This document shows, piece by piece, positions 1-6,689 of a DNA stretch of 7,228 bases. The translations under genes and the position numbers were made by a program. The notes under the pieces are model-generated. The model did no database searches. It had not been told where the DNA came from and saw only the letters and a list, made by a program, of their open reading frames with translations. Origin of the DNA: Treponema sp. (lineage in GTDB: Bacteria > Spirochaetota > Spirochaetia > Treponematales > Treponemataceae); the NCBI GenBank assembly GCA_003455655.1, contig DMQP01000095.1, positions 1 to 7,228 of the forward strand, in the 5' to 3' direction. Positions within the stretch are counted from its first letter, which is position 1; each line of letters starts with the position of its first letter.

Positions 1-136
1 CAATAGGATCATCACGCAAAGCATTTATGCGGTTCTGTGTTCCCAGCTGTTTTTGAGCCAGTGCCGAACGTACTTCCTGAGAACGAAGTGAACGCTGTGT
101 TGTGTTGTTGTTAAACTGTGAACTGATTCTGTGCAT
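1..136 (-). CDS. flgL: Flagellar hook-associated protein FlgL (HAP3), N-terminal 45 codons, cut by window edge
   Basis: FlgL is the second junction protein between the hook and the filament; it sits on FlgK and carries the first flagellin subunits. Only the first 45 residues are in the window. They start MHRISSQFNNNTTQRSLRSQ and end with RINALRDDPI, which corresponds to the conserved flagellin/FlgL N-terminal D0-D1 pattern (RIS near the start, a long amphipathic helix, then RIN...DDP). The ATG is preceded by AGGAGG at 142-147 with five bases of spacing, so the start is well supported. The gene begins 17 bases after the flgK stop with no terminator between them, so it should be cotranscribed with flgN and flgK. 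The helix is rich in Gln and Asn, as is usual for this secreted family. The rest lies beyond position 1; in treponemes fliW and csrA are often next, but they are not visible here. Confidence 0.88.
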   Translation of the reverse strand, partial: MHRISSQFNNNTTQRSLRSQEVRSALAQKQLGTQNRINALRDDPI

Positions 137-153
137 AATGTCCTCCTATATCC

Positions 154-2025
154 TTACACGCCAAGTCTATTAATAAGTGTTTCTATAAGTTCATCCTGAA
201 CAGTAACAAAGCGAGCCGCTGCATTATATCCATGCTGGAACTTAAGAATATCTGCAAGTTCTTCATCAATGTTTACGCCACTAATGCTATCACGCAAATT
301 ACGAAGATCATCCATAATGGCATTTTGACTTGCAAGCATATTTGCAGCTTGTTCGCCTTTAAGACCAACATTAGTAACTGCATCTGCAAAATAGTCATCG
401 AAAGTTCTTTCACTTCCAATCATTACTTTTGTATTACGAATGGCAGCAATTTCAACTGCGGCACGAGCATCACCTGGTTCTGCATAACCACGATCATTTG
501 CAAAAGCAGCAGCCACACTTGAAACATCATTGTGCAAACGACTGTTAACTTCAATGTATTCAGAAGGATTCAAAATAGGAGAAACAGCAAACTGTGCTCC
601 AGCTAAAGAATCAACTGCATTTGCACGGTTGTAATCGAAGGCACCTTCTTCACCACTTGCAGAAAGAATTCCAGCGTAACCTGTAAGGAACATACCTGAA
701 TCTTCAACATGTCTAATAGTAAAGTCAGGATTTTCAACTGCACTAGCGGTAGTTGCTTTAAGCACAAGGTTATTATTGCGGTCAAGATAAGCTTTTACTT
801 CTGCTTGACTGTCATTGATGCGGTTAATAATTGATTCAACAGTATCTGTTCCATAGTAAGAAATACTTACATTTCCCTCTGCACCATTTAAGGTAATTGT
901 TCCTTCAAGACCAACTTGCTCTGTCAGTTTAAGAGTATTTGTACCAGTAAGACGGAAAATATATGAACGGTCTTCAACACCGTCACCATCTGAGTCAAAG
1001 TTACCATTGGTGTTATCAACAAAAGGATGCTGAACAAACATATCAAGGCCTGTAACATTGTTTTTACCAATTGCATTACGGTGAATGTCATTTACTAAAT
1101 CTGCAAAGTTAAGTGCAACAGTGTTAAGGTTTTGAATTTCTTTACGAAGATCTACATCGCGCAGTTCAACTAATGCACCCAAAGAACCACCTTTAAAGTG
1201 AGCGTCTGCATGAGTGTCACGCCAAACAAGCTTACCGTAACCGTTATTGTCAATGAGTGGTTCATAATCTATTTGACGAGCAATGCCACCCTGAACCAAA
1301 ATCTGACCGTCTGTGTGAACCATAAATTCATCTGGGTCTTTTTGAGTTACTGTTACATTAACAAGGTTTGCAAGTTTTTCAACTAACAAATCGCGTCTAT
1401 CCATGAGGTCGTTAGGACTGTCACCCAAAGCCTTTACACGAACAATTTCGTTATTAATTTCTGCAATTTGACGAGCATAATCGTTAACCTGTTTTACTGT
1501 TGCCTGAATGTCACCGTCAACTTGGTCTGCAATACCACGCAAGCTCTTGTACTGCTGCTGGAATGAATTAACCAAAGAGTCACCACGAGTAACAACTGCC
1601 ATACGAGCAGCATCGCTATCAGGATTAACAGAAAGTTCTTGCCAGCTAGACCAGAACTTATCCATGTTAAAGCGAACTGACACATCATCGGGTTCATTAT
1701 AAATCTGTTCAATCTGAACATAATAGTTGTCGCGTGTTGCCCAGTAAGACTCAACGTTGGTTTGAGATACAATACGAGCATCAAGCAATTCGTCACGAAG
1801 ACGAGTAACACTTTGAGTTTGTACTCCCTGACCCAACTGACCTGCAACTTCTGCACGTTCAAGATCAGGTCGATAGATAGGTTCAAATGTTGAAACCGTT
1901 ACACGCTGTCGGCTGTATCCTTCTGTATCTGCATTTGATATATTGTGTCCGGCTGTCGCAATCTGAGTTGAATGTGCCATCAGAGAGCGTTTGCCCATTT
2001 CTATTCCTGCAAATGTACTGCCCAT
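154..2025 (-). CDS. flgK: Flagellar hook-associated protein FlgK (HAP1)
   Basis: FlgK is exported through the flagellar type III apparatus and forms the first junction ring between hook and filament, in the periplasm if the host is a spirochaete. The 623-residue product has the conserved terminal D0/D1 parts: N-terminal residues 1-45 with the flagellar rod/hook signature (AGHNISNADTEGYSRQRV) and a C-terminal helix at about 586-623 (EELADILKFQHGYNAAARFV...LINRLGV). Residues 90-320 form long D1 helices; about 330-500 is the variable outer region. That region holds an Asp-rich DSDGDGVED stretch at 344-352 resembling a calcium-binding loop. The length is close to other treponemal FlgK proteins as I recall them and longer than enterobacterial FlgK. 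The start is supported by GGAGGA at 2031-2036, five bases before the ATG, and the ORF begins 13 bases after the flgN-like stop. Expression is probably from the sigma-28 promoter at 2507-2533. No frameshift or damaged motif is seen. Confidence 0.95.
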   Translation of the reverse strand: MGSTFAGIEMGKRSLMAHSTQIATAGHNISNADTEGYSRQRVTVSTFEPIYRPDLERAEVAGQLGQGVQTQSVTRLRDELLDARIVSQTNVESYWATRDNYYVQIEQIYNEPDDVSVRFNMDKFWSSWQELSVNPDSDAARMAVVTRGDSLVNSFQQQYKSLRGIADQVDGDIQATVKQVNDYARQIAEINNEIVRVKALGDSPNDLMDRRDLLVEKLANLVNVTVTQKDPDEFMVHTDGQILVQGGIARQIDYEPLIDNNGYGKLVWRDTHADAHFKGGSLGALVELRDVDLRKEIQNLNTVALNFADLVNDIHRNAIGKNNVTGLDMFVQHPFVDNTNGNFDSDGDGVEDRSYIFRLTGTNTLKLTEQVGLEGTITLNGAEGNVSISYYGTDTVESIINRINDSQAEVKAYLDRNNNLVLKATTASAVENPDFTIRHVEDSGMFLTGYAGILSASGEEGAFDYNRANAVDSLAGAQFAVSPILNPSEYIEVNSRLHNDVSSVAAAFANDRGYAEPGDARAAVEIAAIRNTKVMIGSERTFDDYFADAVTNVGLKGEQAANMLASQNAIMDDLRNLRDSISGVNIDEELADILKFQHGYNAAARFVTVQDELIETLINRLGV

Positions 2026-2038
2026 ACCAGTCCTCCGC

Positions 2039-2479
2039 TTACAGCAATGTATCTACAACCACGCTTGAAACAGCTGGTCTTTGTACTTTTCCAAACCGTG
2101 TATAAACGGTGTTCCGTGCCTGTGGAACGCAGTTTTCAATTACACCCATAACAAAATCTTGTGCTGTTTTAACATAAGTTTTGAGAGAGTCATTCTCAAT
2201 ACGGCTTCTTACTAACTTTGAACGAACCGTAGCAAGAAGATCTGAAATTTCACTATCATCCAAAACAAGAATATCAGCTACCAGTTTTTCGCGATGTTTA
2301 TCGAGATTAGTAAAGCCAGCACCATAGGCTTCCATGCAACTCATGTGAGAGTTAAGGCCGTCCCAAACACGATCTTTTACACACTTACGAATGCATGCTT
2401 GTTCACGCAACATTCCGTCCAGTAAATCATTCTGGGCAACGAGAACCATCTTAAGCTTTTCTTTTTGTTTCTTTTCCAT
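2039..2479 (-). CDS. flgN: FlgN-like flagellar export chaperone
   Basis: This 146-residue protein is highly charged and mostly helical by composition. It has no signal peptide or membrane segment. Size, predicted helical character and position directly upstream of flgK and flgL fit FlgN, the cytoplasmic chaperone that holds FlgK and FlgL before export. The N-terminal half (KEKLKMVLVAQNDLLDGMLR onward) can form a helix of FlgN type, and a second helix spans roughly residues 76-115. The C-terminus (RFGKVQRPAVSSVVVDTLL) is less polar and could be the client-binding part, which is inference. FlgN proteins diverge strongly in sequence, so the call leans on context as much as on residues; in other treponemes the equivalent gene is often labelled hypothetical. 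The ATG follows GGAG (2487-2490) with seven bases of spacing. The gene is the first one after the sigma-28-type promoter and so probably heads the operon. Confidence 0.65.
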   Translation of the reverse strand: MEKKQKEKLKMVLVAQNDLLDGMLREQACIRKCVKDRVWDGLNSHMSCMEAYGAGFTNLDKHREKLVADILVLDDSEISDLLATVRSKLVRSRIENDSLKTYVKTAQDFVMGVIENCVPQARNTVYTRFGKVQRPAVSSVVVDTLL

Positions 2480-2506
2480 AGTAAAACTCCAAGGGTCTTC
2501 ATCTAT

Positions 2507-2533
2507 TTATCGGAATTTAGAGCCTTGACTTTA
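2507..2533 (-). promoter_or_regulatory. Sigma-28 (FliA) type flagellar promoter for flgN-flgK-flgL
   Basis: Read on the minus strand, this region is TAAAGTCA (2526-2533), 11 bases, then TCCGATAA (2507-2514). The enterobacterial sigma-28 consensus is TAAAGTTT, 11 bases, GCCGATAA. The spacing is exact, six of eight bases match in the -35 box and seven of eight in the -10 box. Transcription would begin near 2500, leaving a leader of about 21 bases that still includes the GGAG Shine-Dalgarno sequence of flgN. This places flgN, flgK and flgL in the late flagellar gene class, in line with their role at the hook-filament junction. Confidence 0.82.
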
Positions 2534-2542
2534 CGAATTTCT

Positions 2543-2571
2543 TTGCCTTTTATTGATTTGTAGGATATACT
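2543..2571 (+). promoter_or_regulatory. Sigma-70 type promoter for the family 3 glycosidase
   Basis: TTGCCT at 2543-2548 and TATACT at 2566-2571 are separated by 17 bases. They match the consensus boxes at four and five of six positions. The start of transcription would fall near 2578, giving a leader of about 15 bases that holds the GGAGGA ribosome binding site at 2583-2588. The promoter lies ten bases from the divergent sigma-28 promoter, back to back and not overlapping. A second TTGACT at 2525-2530 has only a weak -10 partner at 17 bases (TTTTAT). I see no obvious operator palindrome for a sugar-responsive repressor. Confidence 0.55.
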
Positions 2572-2582
2572 TAATTGTCTAT

Positions 2583-2588
2583 GGAGGA
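2583..2588 (+). promoter_or_regulatory. Ribosome binding site that decides the glycosidase start
   Basis: GGAGGA lies four bases before the ATG at 2593, a strong Shine-Dalgarno sequence at normal distance. Possible earlier in-frame starts, TTG at 2575 and ATG at 2581, have no such site upstream. The TTG would also lie before the predicted transcription start. This supports translation from 2593. Confidence 0.75.
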
Positions 2589-2592
2589 AGAA

Positions 2593-4890
2593 ATGGCACA
2601 ACACAGCGATGCAGCAATTAAATCACTTATAAAAAAAATGACACTTAAAGAAAAATGCAGTCTCTTAAGTGGCGGTGGATTTTGGCATACTAAAAAAATT
2701 GAACGATTAGGCATTCCAGCAATAATGGTAAGTGACGGTCCTCATGGACTACGCAAACAGTCGCCCGAGTCAAAAGAAGAAGACATAAACGAAAGCATTA
2801 CTGCTGTTTGTTTTCCAACTGCATGTGCTCTTTCCTGTTCTTTTGACAAGGACCTATACTATAAACTAGGACAGACATTAGGAGATGAATGTCAAGCAAA
2901 TGATGTGTCTACCCTTTTAGGTCCGGCAGTAAACATCAAACGCTCACCTCTGTGTGGTCGCAACTTTGAATACATAAGTGAAGATCCCTATCTTGCAGGT
3001 AAACTTGCAGCCTCTTATATCAAAGGTGTTCAGTCTAAAAATGTAGGAACTTCAATCAAACATTTTGCACTTAATAATCAAGAATACCGTCGTCTTACTA
3101 ATTCATCTGACTGCGATGAACGAACAATGCGTGAAATTTATTTTCCTGCTTTTGAAATTGCAGTAAAAGAAGCTCAGCCTAAAACGGTCATGCACAGTTA
3201 TAACATCATTAACGGAACCTATGCAGGAGAAAGCGAGTGGCTTTTGACTCAAGTCTTACGAAAAGAATGGGGATTTTTAGGTCTTGTTATGTCAGACTGG
3301 GGAGCAGTAAGCAATCGTGTTGCTGGCGTAAAAGCTGGCGGTGATCTTGAAATGCCCACTACATACGGACACAACGACAAACTTGTAGAAGCTGCTGTAA
3401 AAAAAGGTCAGCTAAAAGAATCGTATGTAGACCAAAGTGTATTTAGAATACTTCGCTGGGTATTTGATTTTACAGACAATCGACAAAAGGGAAACTTTGA
3501 CATACAGGAACATCATGACATTGCGCGTCAACTCGAAGAAGAATCGATTGTTCTTCTAAAAAACAATGGAGTTCTTCCCCTTGAAAACATATCAAAAAAC
3601 ACACTTGCACTTATTGGTCTATTTGCAAAGAAACCCCGCTTCCAGGGTGGAGGCTCAAGTCATATAAAAACCAAAACGGTTGTAAGTGCTCTCGAAAGTT
3701 TTACAAAAGAAGGCATTCCCTTTACTTATGCTCAAGGTTACGCTGAAGACGGGAGCAAAGAAAGTGAAGCACAAAAAGAAGCTCTCATTCAAGAAGCTGT
3801 TCGCCTTGCAAAAAAAGCAAAAGTTGCTTTAGTCTTTGCAGGTTTACCTGACAGTTTTGAAAGTGAAGGTTACGACAGAAAGCACATGGATATGCCGGAA
3901 GAACAAAACCAACTTATTGAACGCATTTGTGCAGTAAACAAAAATACTGTTGTTATTCTTCATAACGGATCTCCTGTAACTATGCCGTGGAAAGACAAAG
4001 TTGCAGCGATAGTTGAATGTTATTTAGGAGGAGAAGCTGTAGGAGAAGCTGTTACAAACATTCTTACTGGTAAAGCAAATCCTTGCGCAAAACTCTCTGA
4101 ATCTTTTCCTTGCAAACTAGAAGACAATCCTTCATACCCATATTTTGCTTGCGACAAAAACAACACGCCCTATCGCGAAGGAATCTTTGTAGGTTACCGC
4201 TGGTATGACATGCGAAAGATGGATGTTCTTTTTCCGTTTGGACATGGATTAAGTTACACTCATTTTGAATACAGTGATTGTAGGCTCAGTAAAGACAGCA
4301 TGTCAGATAAAGAAACTATAACTGTTTCAGTAACGGTAAAAAACACAGGTAACCGAGATGGCAAAGAAATAGTTCAGTTGTATATTGCAGATAAAACAAA
4401 GGCAAGTCTTCGTCCTGTCAAAGAACTAAAAGGTTTTGAAAAAGTTTTTGTTCCTAAAGGGCAAAGCAAAGTTGTTACTTTCAAATTAGACAAGCGCAGT
4501 TTTGCCTGGTACAACACAGACATTCAAGACTGGTATGCCGCAAGTGGCGAATACGAAATTCAAATAGGCAGTTCTTCTCGTGACATTCGTCTTACAAAGA
4601 CTGTAACTTACAAAACAAAGACCTTACTGCCCCTTTGTATTAATCAAGACACAGCCATAGGTGATGTAATGAAAGATCCACGCACTGCAAAAATTATTAT
4701 TCAAACATACAAAAAAGCAAAGAGTGCACTAAGTAGTGGTGGAGAAAGTTCACAAGAAGCAATATCTGCCGAAATGCAGTTACAAATGGATGATTCAAAT
4801 CCCCTTAGAAATTTATGCACTTGGTACAAAATATCTGAGGCGGATTACAAAAAACTTATGACTGAACTCAAAAAGGCAGTTAAGCAGTAG
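2593..4890 (+). CDS. Family 3 glycoside hydrolase, probable cytoplasmic beta-glucosidase
   Basis: GH3 retaining enzymes remove terminal beta-linked glucose, xylose or related sugars from the non-reducing end of oligosaccharides. The 765-residue product has the (beta/alpha)8 domain at about 20-295 with SDGPHG (47-52), GRNFEYISEDPY (122-133), KHFALNNQE (156-164) and VMSDWGAV, where Asp235 is the expected nucleophile. The alpha/beta sandwich at about 315-545 contains RFQGGGSSH and FESEGYDR; Glu425 is the likely acid/base. FGHGLSYTHFEY (549-560) leads into a fibronectin III-like domain (about 575-670). A further 85-90 residue helical extension ends the protein. There is no PA14 insert and no signal peptide, so it probably acts on imported cellobiose-like sugars or plant glycosides. 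Exact substrate cannot be read from sequence; beta-xylosidase or dual activity is possible. The gene stands alone, divergent from the flagellar operon. Its last 11 bases overlap the end of convergent sufU. Confidence 0.92.
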   Translation: MAQHSDAAIKSLIKKMTLKEKCSLLSGGGFWHTKKIERLGIPAIMVSDGPHGLRKQSPESKEEDINESITAVCFPTACALSCSFDKDLYYKLGQTLGDECQANDVSTLLGPAVNIKRSPLCGRNFEYISEDPYLAGKLAASYIKGVQSKNVGTSIKHFALNNQEYRRLTNSSDCDERTMREIYFPAFEIAVKEAQPKTVMHSYNIINGTYAGESEWLLTQVLRKEWGFLGLVMSDWGAVSNRVAGVKAGGDLEMPTTYGHNDKLVEAAVKKGQLKESYVDQSVFRILRWVFDFTDNRQKGNFDIQEHHDIARQLEEESIVLLKNNGVLPLENISKNTLALIGLFAKKPRFQGGGSSHIKTKTVVSALESFTKEGIPFTYAQGYAEDGSKESEAQKEALIQEAVRLAKKAKVALVFAGLPDSFESEGYDRKHMDMPEEQNQLIERICAVNKNTVVILHNGSPVTMPWKDKVAAIVECYLGGEAVGEAVTNILTGKANPCAKLSESFPCKLEDNPSYPYFACDKNNTPYREGIFVGYRWYDMRKMDVLFPFGHGLSYTHFEYSDCRLSKDSMSDKETITVSVTVKNTGNRDGKEIVQLYIADKTKASLRPVKELKGFEKVFVPKGQSKVVTFKLDKRSFAWYNTDIQDWYAASGEYEIQIGSSSRDIRLTKTVTYKTKTLLPLCINQDTAIGDVMKDPRTAKIIIQTYKKAKSALSSGGESSQEAISAEMQLQMDDSNPLRNLCTWYKISEADYKKLMTELKKAVKQ

Positions 4891-5368
4891 GACAAGTTCC
4901 GTCAGTACAGTGAGATATACTGGCGGAGCCTTCTGTTTTTCCGCTAGAAAGCATTTCCTGCATGGTGTGCCAACCCAAAACTGCACACTTAACACGAGCA
5001 GGCATAAAACTTATGTTTTTAAGAGAAGCCGCTTCATCAAGTTCTTCGAGAGCATTTTCATCGCTTACCTTTCCTTGGATCATATCCATAAAAAGTTGAG
5101 CAAGACGCAGTGCTTCTTCTTTACTTTGTCCAATAATATCATCAAGCATCATATCAACACTTGCTTGACTTATTGCACAACCAGAACCGTTAAAGGAACC
5201 ATCGGTAATAATTCCCTTTTCGTCAATTTTAAGTTGAAGATATATATTGTCACCACAACTAGGGTTTACTCCATGCAAAGTAAAAGTTGCATCTTTAAGC
5301 AGGCCCTTATGGTTTGGAGAAAGATTGTGTTCATTTAAAATCTGAGCGTATAATGATTTTAAGTCCAT
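4880..5368 (-). CDS. sufU: Iron-sulfur cluster assembly protein SufU
   Basis: SufU is a zinc-containing sulfurtransferase that takes the persulfide from SufS and passes sulfur on to the SufBCD scaffold. The 162-residue product has the U-type fold with Cys38 and Asp40 (NPSCGDN), Cys64 (GSGCAISQAS) and Cys128 (RVKCAVLGW), the four expected metal ligands. An insert of about 20 residues between the second and third cysteine regions (GKVSDENALEELDEAASLKN) and no LPPVK chaperone motif mark it as SufU and not IscU. The tail beyond residue 141 is unusual, ending HCTDGTCPTA with two more cysteines. The ATG at 5368 fits where the family begins (MDLKSLYAQI) but has no Shine-Dalgarno sequence. A TTG nine codons upstream (5393-5395) has GGGGAG ten bases before it and is the alternative start. 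It follows sufS after 76 bases and is the last suf gene here; its end overlaps the glycosidase gene tail to tail. Confidence 0.92.
   Translation of the reverse strand: MDLKSLYAQILNEHNLSPNHKGLLKDATFTLHGVNPSCGDNIYLQLKIDEKGIITDGSFNGSGCAISQASVDMMLDDIIGQSKEEALRLAQLFMDMIQGKVSDENALEELDEAASLKNISFMPARVKCAVLGWHTMQEMLSSGKTEGSASISHCTDGTCPTA
4896..4940 (+). terminator. Intrinsic terminator of the glycosidase gene, located inside sufU
   Basis: The arms GTTCCGTCAGTA (4896-4907) and TACTGGCGGAGC (4918-4929) pair over 12 base pairs, ten Watson-Crick and two G-U, around a ten-base loop. Five T residues follow at 4936-4940. The hairpin begins six bases after the glycosidase stop codon. The two G-U pairs become A-C mismatches in the opposite strand and no T run closely follows on that side, so it should work for the plus-strand transcript only. 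It lies within the last codons of sufU (about residues 147-158). The six-base gap between stem and T run is somewhat long, partly closed by A-T pairing of 4894-4895 with 4931-4932. Confidence 0.6.
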
Positions 5369-5374
5369 GGGCAG

Positions 5375-5403
5375 AGTATAGCAGATGTTCGACAAAACAG
5401 CAA
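5375..5403 (-). promoter_or_regulatory. Possible internal promoter for sufU with extended -10 box
   Basis: On the minus strand, TATACT at 5375-5380 is preceded by TGC, giving an extended -10 element. TTGCTG at 5398-5403 lies 17 bases upstream but matches the -35 consensus only in the first three bases. Transcription would start about seven bases after the -10 box, at or next to the A of the sufU ATG (5368), giving a leaderless message. If sufU instead starts at the TTG at 5395, these bases are coding (Cys-Tyr-Thr) and the resemblance may be chance. Confidence 0.35.
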
Positions 5404-5444
5404 CTCTCCCCTATTTGCAAACAGTTTTTTGTATAGTAAAAAAA

Positions 5445-6689
5445 CTAGTCTGAAAAGCCCATCCACTGTCTTACCTTACGCAACTTTTGAGCAAAGACAT
5501 GCACTTCTTCTTCGGTGTTGTATAAATAAAGACTTGCACGAGCAGTACTACCAACTCCCAGTTTTTGCATAAGAGGCTGAGCACAGTGATGTCCTGCACG
5601 AATTGCTATATGTTCGCTATCAAGCACTGAAGCAATATCATGAGGATGTACACCATCAATCGTAAAGGTAACAATGCCACAGTGTTTAAGAGGATCTTCA
5701 TTACCGATTATATGCACATGAGGAATCTGTTCCATTTCTTGCATTAAAAGCGTAGCGAGGTGATTGTCGTTTTCTTCTATGTTTTCTAAGCCAACCTGAT
5801 TTATAAAATCAATTGCTGCAGCAAGTCCAACCGCACCGGCAGCATTTACTGTTCCTGCTTCAAACTTATGAGGCAACTCTGCGTAGGTAACTTCTTCGCG
5901 AGTAACATATTCAATCATTTCTCCGCCACGAAGGAAAGGAGGCATTGCTTCAAGTAATTGTTTTTTTCCGTAAAGAACACCAATTCCAAAAGGTCCGCAT
6001 AATTTGTGAGCACTTAATGCAAAAAAATCTGCATCTAAATCTTGAACATCAACCTTAAAATGAGGGGAACTTTGCGCACCATCTACAACAACAACAGCAC
6101 CCTTCCCTGCATTTCCTTTTGCATGAGCATACGAAACAATCTGTTTAATTGGATTGGTAATACCAAAGACATTGCTTACTTGAGTTACTGCAACCAGCTT
6201 TGTCTTTTCATTTATTTTAGATTCGTATTCTTCTTTACTGATAATGCCGTCAGTGCCACATTCCATAAAGACTAATTTTGCACCAGTCTTTTCGCAAGCC
6301 ATTTTCCAGGGAAGAAAATTTGAGTGATGTTCCATTGCAGAAACAAGAACTTCATCTTCTGCTGTTAAATTGGAAAGTGCCCATGTATAAGCAACAAGAT
6401 TAAGGCTTTCGCTGGCATTTCGTGTAAAAACAATTTGGCAGGGTTCTGCAGCATTCAAAAAAGAAGCAACGGTAACGCGTGCATTTTCATAAGCATCTGT
6501 TGCGCGAACACTTAAATCGTACAAACCACGAAGCGGATTTGCATTTGCGGTACAGTAAAAATTTTGAATGGCATTCAATACGGAACGAGGACGTTGAGTT
6601 GTTGCAGCATTATCAAAATAAATAATACCTTTGTTTTGTGAAGATTCAAATAATTCAAACTCTGACCGTATTGCCTTACTATCTATCAT
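5445..6689 (-). CDS. sufS: Cysteine desulfurase SufS (group II)
   Basis: SufS is a pyridoxal-phosphate enzyme that converts L-cysteine to alanine and keeps the sulfur as a persulfide for iron-sulfur cluster assembly; SufU is its expected acceptor. The 414-residue product has the usual length. Visible motifs are YFDNAATTQ near residue 24, MEHHSN (119-124, with the ring-stacking histidine), VVVDGAQ with Asp203 for the cofactor nitrogen, SAHK with Lys229 as the cofactor lysine, FEAGTVN (276-282), and RAGHHCAQP with Cys369 as the persulfide-forming residue. The compact RxGHHCA loop is the group II type. The ATG at 6687-6689 shares its A with the sufD stop (TGATG), and GAGG at 6697-6700 lies seven bases upstream, so translation is probably coupled to sufD. 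A GTG two codons earlier (6693-6695) is in frame but badly placed. No terminator separates it from sufU. Confidence 0.96.
   Translation of the reverse strand: MIDSKAIRSEFELFESSQNKGIIYFDNAATTQRPRSVLNAIQNFYCTANANPLRGLYDLSVRATDAYENARVTVASFLNAAEPCQIVFTRNASESLNLVAYTWALSNLTAEDEVLVSAMEHHSNFLPWKMACEKTGAKLVFMECGTDGIISKEEYESKINEKTKLVAVTQVSNVFGITNPIKQIVSYAHAKGNAGKGAVVVVDGAQSSPHFKVDVQDLDADFFALSAHKLCGPFGIGVLYGKKQLLEAMPPFLRGGEMIEYVTREEVTYAELPHKFEAGTVNAAGAVGLAAAIDFINQVGLENIEENDNHLATLLMQEMEQIPHVHIIGNEDPLKHCGIVTFTIDGVHPHDIASVLDSEHIAIRAGHHCAQPLMQKLGVGSTARASLYLYNTEEEVHVFAQKLRKVRQWMGFSD

Noticed and set aside
1494..1886. Minus-strand ORF of 130 codons in another frame of flgK
   Set aside because: It is wholly inside the well-conserved flgK frame, has no family motifs and no supporting ribosome binding site that I can see.
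1887..2105. Plus-strand small ORFs opposite the start of flgK and in other parts of the window (for example 232-522, 6042-6275 and 6866-7117)
   Set aside because: All are antisense to strongly supported genes with unlike composition and no recognisable features.
2575..2592. Longer glycosidase starting at TTG 2575 or ATG 2581 (extra residues MSMEEE)
   Set aside because: The GGAGGA ribosome binding site lies inside this stretch and points to the ATG at 2593, and the TTG would fall before the predicted transcription start.
4866..4926. The 4896-4929 hairpin as a terminator for sufU on the minus strand
   Set aside because: It lies before the sufU stop, its G-U pairs become A-C mismatches on this strand, and the nearest T run (opposite 4870-4874) is some 20 bases away.
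4910..5338. Plus-strand ORF of 142 codons antisense to sufU
   Set aside because: It has no recognisable domain and the other strand carries a clear SufU with all ligand residues; it is a shadow frame.
4880..5368. Naming the U-type protein IscU or NifU
   Set aside because: The insert before the third cysteine, absence of LPPVK, and the sufD-sufS context all indicate SufU.
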